This document shows, in pieces, positions 17,281 through 26,286 of a stretch of DNA of 64,000 nt. How positions within the stretch are numbered: position 1 is the first letter of the stretch; every line of letters starts with the position of its first letter. The notes below the pieces were generated by a model. The model ran no database searches. It saw only the letters and a list, made by a program, of their open reading frames with translations, and had not been told where the DNA came from. This stretch comes from Claveliimonas bilis (GTDB taxonomy: Bacteria > Bacillota > Clostridia > Lachnospirales > Lachnospiraceae): contig NZ_AP027742.1 in NCBI RefSeq assembly GCF_030296775.1, positions 992,001 to 1,056,000 on the forward strand. The letters run 5' to 3'. Position numbers and translations under genes: made by a program.

Positions 17281-18677
17281 AAAGAAAGAAAAAAAGATTG
17301 TATGCTATGTTTATTTCCTTTTTGTTCCGCTTTGGGATCCTTGCGATCGGACTGGCAGGACTTACAGCGGTCATCTATATGGTTACGGTCCATGCAGGGG
17401 TGGTACGCCTGCCAAGCTATGAGCTGGATAAGATTACAAGAGCAGAAGGGGAGATCAGGTCAGGGGGCCAAGTGGAAGAAAAGCTTTTGCCCGACACATG
17501 CAGATATGGCGTTTTTGAAAAAGACGGGACCTATGTTTATGGAAATCTCTCTAAGGAGGAGCAGGAAGGACTGTGGAAAAGTCAGATGCAGTCATCCCCT
17601 GCTCTGATCTATGGTTCCTATTGGAAGGTGATCGAGAAAGAAAACGGGCTGACTGCCCTTGTGGAGTATCAGGTGATAGCCAAATTCTCTAATCCGTTCC
17701 TTCGTTCCGTCTTTCCAAATGCAGAACTTTTATTTGTCGGCGCCTATTTCCTTATGTTTTTTGGGACGGCAGTGGCGCTGGCGAAAAGGCAGGGAAAATA
17801 TCTTCAGAAGAGGCTGAATGTATTGAAAGAAACAGCGGAGCGGGTAGAGAGAGAAGATCTGGATTTTGAGCGGGAATACTCGGATATTCAGGAAGTCGAT
17901 CATGTACTTGGGGCCCTTTATCAGATGAAGGAGGCGCTTCAGAAGTCTTTGAAGGAACAGTGGGATATCAAGAGACAGAAGGAGGATCAGATTGCTTCCC
18001 TTGCCCATGATATCAAAACGCCCCTTACGATCATCCGGGGAAATACAGAGCTTTTGCTGGAAGAAGAAACAGAGGAAGAAAAAAGAGAGTGGGATCAGGA
18101 AATTCTGGACAATGTCAGGGAGATTGAAAGATATTTGCAGATTCTGCAAAGAACGATCCGACAATTTGACGGTGAGCTAAACAGAGGATCCAAAGACGGA
18201 CAGGAAGAGAAGAAGGAAGAGGAGAAAAACTTCCCGGCTTCTTCCTGGATACAGGAGATCTGCGAGAGGGCACAGGCCCTGGGAAGAATGAAAAAACTGC
18301 AGATCTGCTGCAAGGCTGCGGATACAGATAAGATGGTATATGGGAGAAAAGAAGAGTGCAGCCGGGCACTCTGGAATATTGTATCTAACGGAGTGGATTT
18401 TTCTCCTTTGGGAGGGGAACTGCTTATTGAGATAAAGGAGAGCGGAGAATTTCTTGCAGTCACTGTGACTGACGACGGACCAGGATTTACAAAAGAAGGC
18501 CTTGCTCATGCTACGGAACAGTTTTATCAGGCCGATAAGAGCAGAACCCGGAAAGATCATTACGGCATGGGACTTTACATTGCTTCCGAAATTATGAAAG
18601 AATACAAAGGATTCCTCCAATTGGAGAACGCGGAGGGAAGAGGAGGAAAGGTCAGCCTCTATTTCCGGTGTGTATAG
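17268..18677 (+). CDS. Sensor histidine kinase
   Basis: A 469-residue membrane kinase. Two membrane segments (about 13-40 and 147-170) enclose an extracytoplasmic domain of some 105 residues, so it can sense an external ligand. HAMP-like linker, then H-box SLAHDIKTPLTIIRGN with phospho-accepting His247, N-box IVSNGVDFSP and G-boxes DDGPGF and YGMGLYIA. The SLAHDIKTPL form is typical of kinases tied to lantibiotic or cell-envelope ABC systems. Cognate partner of the regulator at 16615. Confidence 0.92.
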   Translation: MERIKRKKKRLYAMFISFLFRFGILAIGLAGLTAVIYMVTVHAGVVRLPSYELDKITRAEGEIRSGGQVEEKLLPDTCRYGVFEKDGTYVYGNLSKEEQEGLWKSQMQSSPALIYGSYWKVIEKENGLTALVEYQVIAKFSNPFLRSVFPNAELLFVGAYFLMFFGTAVALAKRQGKYLQKRLNVLKETAERVEREDLDFEREYSDIQEVDHVLGALYQMKEALQKSLKEQWDIKRQKEDQIASLAHDIKTPLTIIRGNTELLLEEETEEEKREWDQEILDNVREIERYLQILQRTIRQFDGELNRGSKDGQEEKKEEEKNFPASSWIQEICERAQALGRMKKLQICCKAADTDKMVYGRKEECSRALWNIVSNGVDFSPLGGELLIEIKESGEFLAVTVTDDGPGFTKEGLAHATEQFYQADKSRTRKDHYGMGLYIASEIMKEYKGFLQLENAEGRGGKVSLYFRCV

Positions 18678-18769
18678 GAGACATTTGGCGCTGGATTTGT
18701 GACAAAGTCACGGAAAAGATCTGCAAAACAGGATATACTATCCACAGAAATGAAAGAGGAGGATACAAG

Positions 18770-19090
18770 ATGAAACTGTTTACAAAAGTACCGGAGAAAT
18801 CTATACAGGAATATATAAAAGAAGAAAAAGAAAAGGAGGGGAGCATTTTTCTGGATGTACGTACGCCGGAAGAGTACGAGGAAGGGCATCTGGAAAACAG
18901 TTTGAATCTTCCGCTGCATGAACTGAAAAAGATCGATACTCTCATTCCGGATAAAGACGCACATGTGTACATTTACTGCTTAAGCGGCGCCCGCAGTAAA
19001 AGGTCTGCAGCTCTCATGGGACACATGGGATATACTCATGTAACAGATATGGGAGGGATCATGGGCACAGATGTGCAGCTGGTTCATTGA
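18770..19090 (+). CDS. Rhodanese-like sulfurtransferase domain protein
   Basis: A 106-residue single rhodanese domain. DVRTPEEYEEGHLENSLNLPL is the family's entry motif, and the active-site loop CLSGARS places the catalytic Cys at residue 70. Likely cytoplasmic sulfur carrier or sulfurtransferase. Start follows GAGGAGGATACAAG. Next to a thioredoxin gene, which could reduce its persulfide; that pairing is inferred. Confidence 0.9.
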   Translation: MKLFTKVPEKSIQEYIKEEKEKEGSIFLDVRTPEEYEEGHLENSLNLPLHELKKIDTLIPDKDAHVYIYCLSGARSKRSAALMGHMGYTHVTDMGGIMGTDVQLVH

Positions 19091-19253
19091 TTCGCAGGAC
19101 TCCATGCCGGGAAAATAAAATATCTGTAAAAAATGTGACCCGGTTACAGAAAAAAACTTTATATGGTGTATAATAAAGAAAAAAATAAAATTGAGATATA
19201 AAATTTGTTCCCGCAAATTTGAGCGGAGCATACAGCAGAAAGGAAGGATAGAT

Positions 19254-19565
19254 ATGGCAGCATTACATTTCACAAAGGACAATTTTGAACAGGAAGTTTT
19301 AAAATCCGACGTACCGGTACTGGTGGATTTCTGGGCAACCTGGTGCGGACCGTGCCAGATGGTACTGCCCATCATCGAGGAGCTGGCAGATGAACTTCAG
19401 GGAGTAAAGATCGGAAAAGTCAATGTAGATGAAGAGATGGAACTGGCAAAACAGTACCGTGTTATGTCCATTCCCACACTGATCGTCTTTAAAAACGGAG
19501 AAAAGGCGGAGATGTCAGTGGGAGCCAAGTCAAAAGAAGAGATCAAGGCTATGCTTGGCGTATAA
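19254..19565 (+). CDS. trxA: Thioredoxin
   Basis: A 103-residue thioredoxin with redox motif WCGPC (Cys31, Cys34), the cis-proline loop SIPT and the length usual for TrxA. It reduces protein disulfides in the cytoplasm. ATG 19254 follows GAAAGGAAGGATAGAT. A likely -10 TATAAT lies near 19172. A strong terminator follows, so it is a single-gene unit. Confidence 0.95.
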   Translation: MAALHFTKDNFEQEVLKSDVPVLVDFWATWCGPCQMVLPIIEELADELQGVKIGKVNVDEEMELAKQYRVMSIPTLIVFKNGEKAEMSVGAKSKEEIKAMLGV

Positions 19566-19583
19566 ACAAAGCGGAAAAATGTA

Positions 19584-19616
19584 GCCGGGGATTTTGTAAG
19601 GAATCCCCGGCGTTTT
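19584..19616 (+). terminator. Terminator after thioredoxin
   Basis: A perfect 10-bp GC-rich stem (19584-19593 with 19602-19611, 8-base loop) followed by GTTTTT. Confidence 0.9.
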
Positions 19617-19691
19617 TCGATGGAAAGGAAAGACCGTTCCTTGCCTAAAAAGGCAGAAAAAGGATTTATGGTGACAGAAGGAGGAGAGTTT

Positions 19692-19979
19692 ATGACAGAC
19701 ATTGCAGGAATGTTAGATGAATTGCAAAGACGTGCACATAAAGAGCCGCACCTGAAAAGAAAGCTTCTCGCCACGAGAAAGGAGAAGGATCCGGTTTCCG
19801 CATTTTGCAGAACATGCAGGGAACTGGGGTATGAGATTTACGAGATGGAGCTGATCTGTGCAGGGGAAGAGTTCTATGCTTCCATGAAGAGAAGCACCAA
19901 CGGCGGCGGAGAAAATTCTCCCATGCTGGATGGGGAAGATGATTTTTATGAATTGTTTTTTTCAGGACTGGAGCCATAA
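19692..19979 (+). CDS. Small Nif11-like protein of unknown function
   Basis: A 95-residue protein with no certain family. The block LLATRKEKDPVSAFCRTCRELGYEIYEMEL (in parts, residues 25-54) resembles the Nif11-like leader domain: helix, then an ELGY turn and an acidic helix. The tail has a Gly-rich NGGGENSP turn (70-77) and ends in an acidic-aromatic GEDDFYELFF stretch. Two Cys (39, 42) form CRTC. The start at 19692 follows GGAGGAGAGTTT; an in-frame extension to 19620 has no ribosome site. No maturase or transporter lies beside it, so a peptide-precursor role is not supported by context. Confidence 0.75.
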   Translation: MTDIAGMLDELQRRAHKEPHLKRKLLATRKEKDPVSAFCRTCRELGYEIYEMELICAGEEFYASMKRSTNGGGENSPMLDGEDDFYELFFSGLEP

Positions 19980-19998
19980 CAGCACATCTTTGAATAAA

Positions 19999-20028
19999 GA
20001 CCCGGGACAGAACATCCTGCCCTGGGTC
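19999..20028. terminator. Possible bidirectional terminator
   Basis: A 12-bp imperfect stem (19999-20010 with 20017-20028, one G-U and one mismatch) between two convergent genes. T-runs are weak on both sides. Confidence 0.45.
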
Positions 20029-20032
20029 CGGA

Positions 20033-20710
20033 TTAGAGAAATAAAGAAAAAAGCACGGTCATTATACCGCATACGCCGATGGAAAGACCGCTCATGGCCC
20101 CTTCCGTTTCTCCGATTTCAATTGCCTTGGAGGTTCCCACCGCATGACTGCAGGCTCCGATGCTGACTCCGGCAGTCATAGCGTCTGTGACATGAAAGAA
20201 CCGGATAAAGAAGGGAGCAAGAATACTTCCAAGAGTTCCGGTGATAATAACAGCTACGACAGTGACGGGGATCACGCCGGAAAACTGCTGGGAAATACTG
20301 ACAGCAATAGGGGTTGTCACAGACTTTGGAATAAGGGCGTAGGTAATCTTATCATCCAGACCCCACAGGCGGCACATCAGATAGATACTTCCCATGGAGG
20401 CAAAGGAGCCGCAGGCGCATCCGATGACAATAGGAAGCCAGTTTTCTTTTAAAAGCTGTATTTTTGTATAGATAGAGACAGCCAGACATGCTGTGGCAGG
20501 AGCCAGAAACATGTTGATAATCTGACCTCCGGCGTCATATGCCTCATAGGGAATATCGAAAAGCAGAAGGATGCAGATGATCAGCACCATGGATATGATC
20601 AGAGGACTGCAGATGGGATTCCCTGTCTTTTTCTGCAGTTTTTCACCGATCCAGAATGTGAGGATGCTGATGGAAATACCGAAAAAGGGAGATGAAAATA
20701 CATCGTTCAT
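20033..20710 (-). CDS. lrgB: LrgB-family membrane protein
   Basis: A 225-residue membrane protein of the LrgB/CidB/YohK family, with many hydrophobic segments and the family blocks LIPKSVTTPIAVSIS and ACSHAVGTSKAIEIGE. LrgAB proteins modulate murein hydrolase activity and, in several Firmicutes, pyruvate uptake. Start 20710 follows AGGAGGAAACAAAA and overlaps the lrgA stop by four bases, so the two are co-translated. Confidence 0.92.
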   Translation of the reverse strand: MNDVFSSPFFGISISILTFWIGEKLQKKTGNPICSPLIISMVLIICILLLFDIPYEAYDAGGQIINMFLAPATACLAVSIYTKIQLLKENWLPIVIGCACGSFASMGSIYLMCRLWGLDDKITYALIPKSVTTPIAVSISQQFSGVIPVTVVAVIITGTLGSILAPFFIRFFHVTDAMTAGVSIGACSHAVGTSKAIEIGETEGAMSGLSIGVCGIMTVLFSLFL

Positions 20711-21069
20711 TTTTGTTTCCTCCTGTTTAAAAGTTTTAATGCCAGCTTCATACTGTAGGCTGTTGCAGCAAAGGTGATGAAAGTGGAGATCACACTGATA
20801 ACGATCAGCGGGATCAGGTTTTGAGCAAGAATATCCAGATAGTTGATCATGCCGACTCCGGCGGGGATAAAGAAAAATGCCATATTAGACAAAAGAAAAT
20901 CCGATTTTTCCTGGATATGGTGTATTTTCAGTACGCCGGTGATCAGACAGAGAAGAAGAAGGATCATCCCAATGACACTTGCCGGAAAGGAAAACGGCAG
21001 CAGTGCTTCGATCACTGTGCTGATCCAGCAAATGGCAAAGATAATACCGATTTGTTTTATAATTTTCAT
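20707..21069 (-). CDS. lrgA: LrgA/CidA-family membrane protein
   Basis: A 120-residue membrane protein with about four hydrophobic segments (IGIIFAICWISTVIEALLPF, ASVIGMILLLLCLITGVL, FLLSNMAFFFIPAGVGMINY, the last ending in the conserved FFIPAGVG motif). Holin-like partner of LrgB. ATG 21069 follows GAGAGG; the reading frame stays open upstream but without a ribosome site. Confidence 0.88.
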   Translation of the reverse strand: MKIIKQIGIIFAICWISTVIEALLPFSFPASVIGMILLLLCLITGVLKIHHIQEKSDFLLSNMAFFFIPAGVGMINYLDILAQNLIPLIVISVISTFITFAATAYSMKLALKLLNRRKQK

Positions 21070-21188
21070 AAGTACAGCCTCTCTTTCAGCGTCAGCGCAG
21101 ATGTTTTTTACGCTGCCGCAGTATTGCTTTTCAATTATACGGGATAAAAATTCAGATGACAAGACGAAGGTTAAGAAGGAGGAACTAT

Positions 21189-22355
21189 ATGCGATTTTTT
21201 CATTTGTCAGACCTTCATATCGGCAGACATTTTCATTATTACAATATGAAGGAAGATCAGATATATATTTTAAATCAGGTAGTACAGGCGGCAAAGGAAG
21301 AGAAACCGGATGCGGTTGTGATCGCAGGTGATGTCTATGATAAATCTGTGCCGTCAGCGGAGGCGGTTACGGTATTTAATCATTTTCTGACAGAGCTTTC
21401 GGCGCTGGAGCCTCCCATTCCCGTGCTGATAGTGAGCGGGAATCATGATTCGGCAGAACGGCTGGAATTTGCCAGTGAGATCCTTGACCGGCAGAAGATT
21501 TATATTGCAGGGGTTCCGCCCATGGATCAGGAAGAGAAAATGAAGCAGGTAGAATTTGAAGATGAATTTGGCAAAATCGTATTTTATCTTCTTCCTTTTG
21601 TAAAGCCGGGCTATGTGCGGAAAGTCTTTGGGGAAGGAGAGGAGAAGGATACATACGACGGCGCTGTAAGAGGACTGATCGAGAGGGAAGAAATCAATCC
21701 AGGGGTCCGCAATGTGCTGGTGAGTCATCAGTTTTACACTTCCGGCGGGCAGGAACCGATCCGAAGCGATTCCGAAACAGTCAGTGTGGGAGGGCTGGAA
21801 CAGGTGGACGTATCCTGTCTGGATGTCTTTGATTACGCAGCCCTCGGACATATCCACAGGCGGCAGAAGATTGGAGAGAAACATGCATGGTACTGCGGTA
21901 CGCTGCTGAAATATTCTGTCTCAGAGAGCAGAGATGAAAAAGTGCTGACCCTTGTAGAGCTTCGGGAAAAAGACCGGGATCCTCTGATACAGACTATAGT
22001 CCTTTCTCCTCTTAGAGATGTACGAAAGGAAGAGGGAACACTGGAAGAAATATTAAAAAGAGCCGGACAGGAAGAGGGGAAAAGCAGAATGGATGATTAT
22101 GTCAGTGTGACCCTGACAGATGAAAAAGAGCTGTATCAGCCAAGAGAACAGCTGGAACAGGCATTTCCATTTCTTTTGGAAGTAAAGATTGATAATGCAA
22201 GAATGCGCCGGCAGATCCGGGAAGAGGAAGAAGTCTTTGATCTGTCCGATCCTTTCAAGGTGTTTGCACAGTTTTTTGAGGAAATGCAGGGACGCTCCAT
22301 GGATGCAGGAGAAGAAGCTGTACTGAAAAATATTTTGGAGGAGGAGATATTATGA
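21189..22355 (+). CDS. sbcD: Exonuclease SbcD (Mre11-like nuclease)
   Basis: A 388-residue metallophosphoesterase. The five metal-binding motifs are visible: SDLHIG (about 8-13), GDVYD (about 46-50), GNHD (about 82-85), a central SHQF and GHIH (about 224-227). With SbcC it forms the Mre11/Rad50-type nuclease that opens DNA hairpins and processes breaks. The start follows AAGGAGGAACTAT and the stop overlaps sbcC by four bases. Confidence 0.96.
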   Translation: MRFFHLSDLHIGRHFHYYNMKEDQIYILNQVVQAAKEEKPDAVVIAGDVYDKSVPSAEAVTVFNHFLTELSALEPPIPVLIVSGNHDSAERLEFASEILDRQKIYIAGVPPMDQEEKMKQVEFEDEFGKIVFYLLPFVKPGYVRKVFGEGEEKDTYDGAVRGLIEREEINPGVRNVLVSHQFYTSGGQEPIRSDSETVSVGGLEQVDVSCLDVFDYAALGHIHRRQKIGEKHAWYCGTLLKYSVSESRDEKVLTLVELREKDRDPLIQTIVLSPLRDVRKEEGTLEEILKRAGQEEGKSRMDDYVSVTLTDEKELYQPREQLEQAFPFLLEVKIDNARMRRQIREEEEVFDLSDPFKVFAQFFEEMQGRSMDAGEEAVLKNILEEEIL

Positions 22356-25216
22356 TTCCGGTAAAGCTTATTTTGTCTGCATTTGGATCTTATGCAGGAA
22401 GAGAAGAAATCGATTTTGAGAAGGCAGGAGCCGGAATCTTTCTTGTGAGCGGGGATACCGGGGCGGGTAAGACGACAGTCTTTGACGCCATTACTTATGC
22501 GCTCTATGATCAGACCAGCGGGGGGAAACGTGACGGAAATATGATGAGGAGTCAGTATGCCGGTCTGGATACGCCTACTTTTGTAGATTTTACCTTCCGG
22601 TATCGGGAGCAGCTTTACCGGATTGTGAGAAGTCCGGAATATGAAAGGCCAAGCAGACGAAAAGGAAAGGATGGGAAACCGGGAACGACGGTGGAAAAAG
22701 CGAAGGTTTCCCTTTATCTTCCTGACGGCAGTGAGTTTATGGGAAAGAAAGGGGAGGTCAACCGAAAAATCGTAGAGATTATCGGACTGGATGCAGGGCA
22801 GTTTACTCAGACAGTTATGCTGGCCCAGGGAGATTTCCTGAAACTTCTTTATGCCAGATCAGACGAGCGGAAAGAAATATTTTCCCGCATTTTTCAGACA
22901 GATATATTTGCACAGATCCAGAGGAAACTCAGGGAGAAGGCGCGGGCTTTATACGGGCAGATCCAGGATGCAAAGAAGTCGGAGGAACAGGAGGTTTCCC
23001 ATATTTTTTATCCGGATGAAGGCGAATATAAAGAGCGGATCCGGGAGGCAGTTCTGCCGCAGGACAGACAGGAGATCTTAAAAGAAATTCTGAAAGAAGG
23101 GACAGGAAGAGAAAAGGGCATTCTAAAAGAAGCAAAAAAGATACAGGAAGCGTTGGAGCAGCTGAACGAAGACCTGGCAAAGGCAGAACAGTTAAATGAA
23201 AATTTCCGAAGATACGCGGAGGCAGAGAAAGAAGTAAGAGATCTGCAGGCTCAGGAAGACCGGATGGAGGAAGTAAAGAAGCAGCTGGAGCGGTGCGGGC
23301 AGGCAGAAAAGGTACAGGGTGTATACCGCCTTTTTGAGGAAAGCTCCCGACGGGAAAAAGAGCTGGAAGAATCGATCCGTCAGCTGGAGATGATAAGAGA
23401 GGAAAAGAATCGGGAGGGCAAAGAAGAGACGGAGAGGAAAAGTAAGACAGAACAGAAGTTAGAAGAAGGCAGGCAGACTTATGAAAAGTTCCGGCAGCAG
23501 GCAGCTGCCCTGACAGAAGAGCTGGAAAAGCGAAAAGACGACAAGGTCCGTCTTACTCTTAGCAGAACAAGAGAACAGGAAGCGCAGGAAAAAATCCGCC
23601 AGATCCGGGTGATCTTAGAGCGTTTTCCGGATCTTCGCAAGCTGGAAAAAAAGAAACAAAAGACCTGGAATGACCTGGAAGAGGGCAAAGGCATTTATGA
23701 AGAAGCCATGAAAGAGTATTTTCTGAAAAATGAAAGATTTCTCAAAGAGCAGGCAGGGATTTTGGCGGGCGGACTGGAAGAGGGAACGCCCTGCCCGGTG
23801 TGCGGTTCCCTTCATCATCCTTCGCCGGCGGTACTTACCGGTGAACCCATTTCGCAGGAAGATGTAAGGGAAGCAAGGAAAAAGCGGGATCTGGCGGAAT
23901 GTAAGAAGGATGAATACCAGCAGAAATTTCTGGAAGCCGGTCAGGCTTACAGCGCCGCTGTCAAAGTTGTGACAGAAGAAGGCAAAAAGGTGACTCCTGA
24001 CCTCCCGGAAGAGGCGGCTCTTATGGAAGCTTTTCTGGAAAAGGAGACAGTAAGGAAAGAAGAAATTCTCGAAGAGAGACGGAAAGAGAGGGAAGAGGCA
24101 GAAGAAGCGGTCAAAAGGCGGGAAGAACTGGAGGAGAAACAGAAGGGCCTGGTAAAATGTCAGGAAGATGTCTACATGCAGATGGAAGAGTATCGTCTCA
24201 AAATTCAGGAAACAGATCATTGTCTAAGGAGTCTGGAACAGGAAAGAAGCCGTCTTGAAGGAGAAAAAGAAGCGCGCATCAAGGAGCTTGAACGGGCGGC
24301 AAAAGAAAAGGAAGCGCTGCGCTGTAAGTTCCGGGAGACGCTGGAAGAGGAGGGATTTTCGGACGAAGAGGCATATATCGAAAGCCTTCTGGATGAAGAG
24401 AGCAAAACAAGGCTGCAGAAAGAGTACGATGATTACGGTCAGAGATGCATTGAGGCAAAGAGCCGGCAAGATACGTGGCAGAGAGCGCTGGAAGGAAAGA
24501 CGGAGCAGGATACAACAGAAATGAAAGAACGGAAGCGTTCCATGGAAGATAAAAAAGAAGAGCTGGAAAAAGAGCAGAAAATCTGGTACAGCCGGAACGA
24601 AAATAACAGGATCGTCCGGGAGCATTTAAAGAAGATCTGTGAAAAACTCGAAAAGCTTCAGGAGGACTATACCTGTCTTGGCACTCTGGATCAGACTGCA
24701 AACGGCAATCTTTCCGGAGCGGTAAAAATAGATTTTGAATCCTATGTGCAAAGACAGTATTTCAGACAGATCATTGGATTTGCAAATCAGAGACTGAATA
24801 TCATGACAGGAGGGGCATTCCTTTTGAAATGCCGTGCCCTGGAAGATCTGGGAATGCGGGGCAATGCCGGCCTTGACCTGGATGTTTACAGCATGGAAAC
24901 CGGAAAAGTCAGAGATGTACGTACTTTATCAGGCGGAGAATCTTTTATGGCCGCGCTTTCCATGGCGCTGGGCATGTCGGATGCTATTTCAAGAAGCGCC
25001 GGAGGTATCCAGATGAAGACTATGTTTGTGGACGAAGGCTTCGGCTCTCTGGATGATTATTCCAGGGAGCAGGCAATTGGAACTTTGAGGAACCTGGCAG
25101 GTGAGGATCGGATGATCGGTATTATTTCCCATGTTACGGAATTGAAGGAGAGCATTGACAAGCAGCTTATTGTGACAAAGACAAAAAAGGGAAGTCATGT
25201 ACGCTGGAGTCTGTGA
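22352..25216 (+). CDS. sbcC: Exonuclease SbcC (Rad50-like ATPase)
   Basis: A 954-residue SMC-like ATPase. Walker A is GDTGAGKT (34-41). Long Glu/Lys-rich coiled coils fill most of the middle, split by the zinc hook CPVC near 481-484. The C-terminal lobe has signature LSGGESF (near 858) and Walker B MFVDEGFGSLD (near 889). ATP-driven partner of SbcD in DNA end processing; the overlap with sbcD indicates coupled translation. Confidence 0.96.
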   Translation: MIPVKLILSAFGSYAGREEIDFEKAGAGIFLVSGDTGAGKTTVFDAITYALYDQTSGGKRDGNMMRSQYAGLDTPTFVDFTFRYREQLYRIVRSPEYERPSRRKGKDGKPGTTVEKAKVSLYLPDGSEFMGKKGEVNRKIVEIIGLDAGQFTQTVMLAQGDFLKLLYARSDERKEIFSRIFQTDIFAQIQRKLREKARALYGQIQDAKKSEEQEVSHIFYPDEGEYKERIREAVLPQDRQEILKEILKEGTGREKGILKEAKKIQEALEQLNEDLAKAEQLNENFRRYAEAEKEVRDLQAQEDRMEEVKKQLERCGQAEKVQGVYRLFEESSRREKELEESIRQLEMIREEKNREGKEETERKSKTEQKLEEGRQTYEKFRQQAAALTEELEKRKDDKVRLTLSRTREQEAQEKIRQIRVILERFPDLRKLEKKKQKTWNDLEEGKGIYEEAMKEYFLKNERFLKEQAGILAGGLEEGTPCPVCGSLHHPSPAVLTGEPISQEDVREARKKRDLAECKKDEYQQKFLEAGQAYSAAVKVVTEEGKKVTPDLPEEAALMEAFLEKETVRKEEILEERRKEREEAEEAVKRREELEEKQKGLVKCQEDVYMQMEEYRLKIQETDHCLRSLEQERSRLEGEKEARIKELERAAKEKEALRCKFRETLEEEGFSDEEAYIESLLDEESKTRLQKEYDDYGQRCIEAKSRQDTWQRALEGKTEQDTTEMKERKRSMEDKKEELEKEQKIWYSRNENNRIVREHLKKICEKLEKLQEDYTCLGTLDQTANGNLSGAVKIDFESYVQRQYFRQIIGFANQRLNIMTGGAFLLKCRALEDLGMRGNAGLDLDVYSMETGKVRDVRTLSGGESFMAALSMALGMSDAISRSAGGIQMKTMFVDEGFGSLDDYSREQAIGTLRNLAGEDRMIGIISHVTELKESIDKQLIVTKTKKGSHVRWSL

Positions 25217-25246
25217 CATTATTGCCGGAAGAGACAGCGATTCCCC

Positions 25247-25276
25247 TTGTATATTGTCTGTAAGGTGAAGTATAAT
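25247..25276 (+). promoter_or_regulatory. Promoter of cytidylate-kinase-like gene
   Basis: TTGTAT (25247-25252) and TATAAT (25271-25276) with an 18-bp spacer, 38 bp before the gene start. Confidence 0.55.
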
Positions 25277-25313
25277 AAAGGCAAGAAAATAAATAGAAAA
25301 GGAGCTGATTCAT

Positions 25314-25943
25314 ATGACGGAGAATACCATCATTACCATTGGACGGCAGTTTGGAAGCGGCGGGCATGAGATCGGGAATATGCTTGCCCAGAGACTGAAT
25401 ATCCCTCTTTATGATAAGAATTTAATCCATATGGCAGCCCAGGAAATCGGAATTAGCAATGAAGCAGCTGAAAACCTTAATGAGACAGTTTTGGGAAGAT
25501 TTTTGTCTGCCTATGTTGTAAATTTGGGTGATTATACCACATTTATGAGCGGGGAAGATACAGAACCACTAAGTGATCGTATGTACCGGGTACAGACAGA
25601 ACTTGTGAAGAAACTGGCTGACCGCAGCTCCTGCGTTATTGTTGGAAGATGTGCGGATTATATACTGGGTGATTACAGCAGCTGTATCCACGTGTTTATC
25701 CATGCATTCAAAGAGGACCGGATCCGGAGAATCTCACGCATATACAAGCTGACGGAAAAGCAGGCGTGGGACAAGATCAAACGGACGGATCGGGAGAGGA
25801 AACTTTATTACGAAGCACATACAGGAAGAGACTGGGGGAGCATAGAATCTCATCAGATCCTGTTCAATGCCAGTCTCATGGGAGTAGAGGGAATCGTGGA
25901 CGCTCTGGAGGCAATTTACAGATCAAAGGAGAAAGGAGTATAG
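25314..25943 (+). CDS. Cytidylate-kinase-like family protein
   Basis: A 209-residue P-loop protein of the cytidylate kinase-like family. The nucleotide-binding loop is GRQFGSGGHEIG (about residues 9-20), followed by LYDKNLIHMAA and a KRTDRERKLYYEAHTG segment like the CMP-kinase lid. True Cmk proteins are closer to 220 residues and have a different loop, so the substrate is uncertain. Start follows AAAAGGAGCTGATTCAT. It leads a probable operon with the ArsC-like protein and the two-component genes. Confidence 0.85.
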   Translation: MTENTIITIGRQFGSGGHEIGNMLAQRLNIPLYDKNLIHMAAQEIGISNEAAENLNETVLGRFLSAYVVNLGDYTTFMSGEDTEPLSDRMYRVQTELVKKLADRSSCVIVGRCADYILGDYSSCIHVFIHAFKEDRIRRISRIYKLTEKQAWDKIKRTDRERKLYYEAHTGRDWGSIESHQILFNASLMGVEGIVDALEAIYRSKEKGV

Positions 25944-25944
25944 C

Positions 25945-26286
25945 ATGCTATTTATTGAATACCCGAAATGCACTACTTGCAAGCGTGCAAAAAAATATTT
26001 AGAGGAACACAAAGTGACATTTGAGGACCGTCATATTGTAGAGGACAATCCGACAAAAGAAGAGCTGACAGAATGGATCAAAAGGAGCGGATATCCGATC
26101 CGAAAATTTTTCAATACCAGCGGAATGAAATATCGGGAACTGGGACTGAAAGATAAGCTGGACACCATGAGCGATGAGGAGAAAATAGAGCTTCTGGCAA
26201 GCGACGGAATGTTGGTAAAACGTCCTCTTCTGATCGATGATAACAGGATTTTAGTAGGATTTCGGGAAAAAGAGTGGACATTTTAA
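25945..26286 (+). CDS. ArsC/Spx-family protein
   Basis: A 113-residue thioredoxin-fold protein. The N-terminal CTTC (residues 9-12) is the ArsC/Spx redox motif, and KRPLLIDDNRILVGFRE is the family C-terminal block. It may act as a reductase or as a Spx-like RNA polymerase partner; the sequence does not separate these. Ribosome site AAGGAGTATAGC. Its stop codon directly abuts the next start. Confidence 0.88.
   Translation: MLFIEYPKCTTCKRAKKYLEEHKVTFEDRHIVEDNPTKEELTEWIKRSGYPIRKFFNTSGMKYRELGLKDKLDTMSDEEKIELLASDGMLVKRPLLIDDNRILVGFREKEWTF

Noticed and set aside
14338-18677. Lantibiotic production cluster
   Set aside because: There is an immunity-type exporter and two-component system but no precursor peptide or LanBC/LanM gene.
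19692-19979. RiPP biosynthesis cluster
   Set aside because: Only the Nif11-like protein is present; no maturation enzyme, protease or dedicated exporter is in the adjacent genes.
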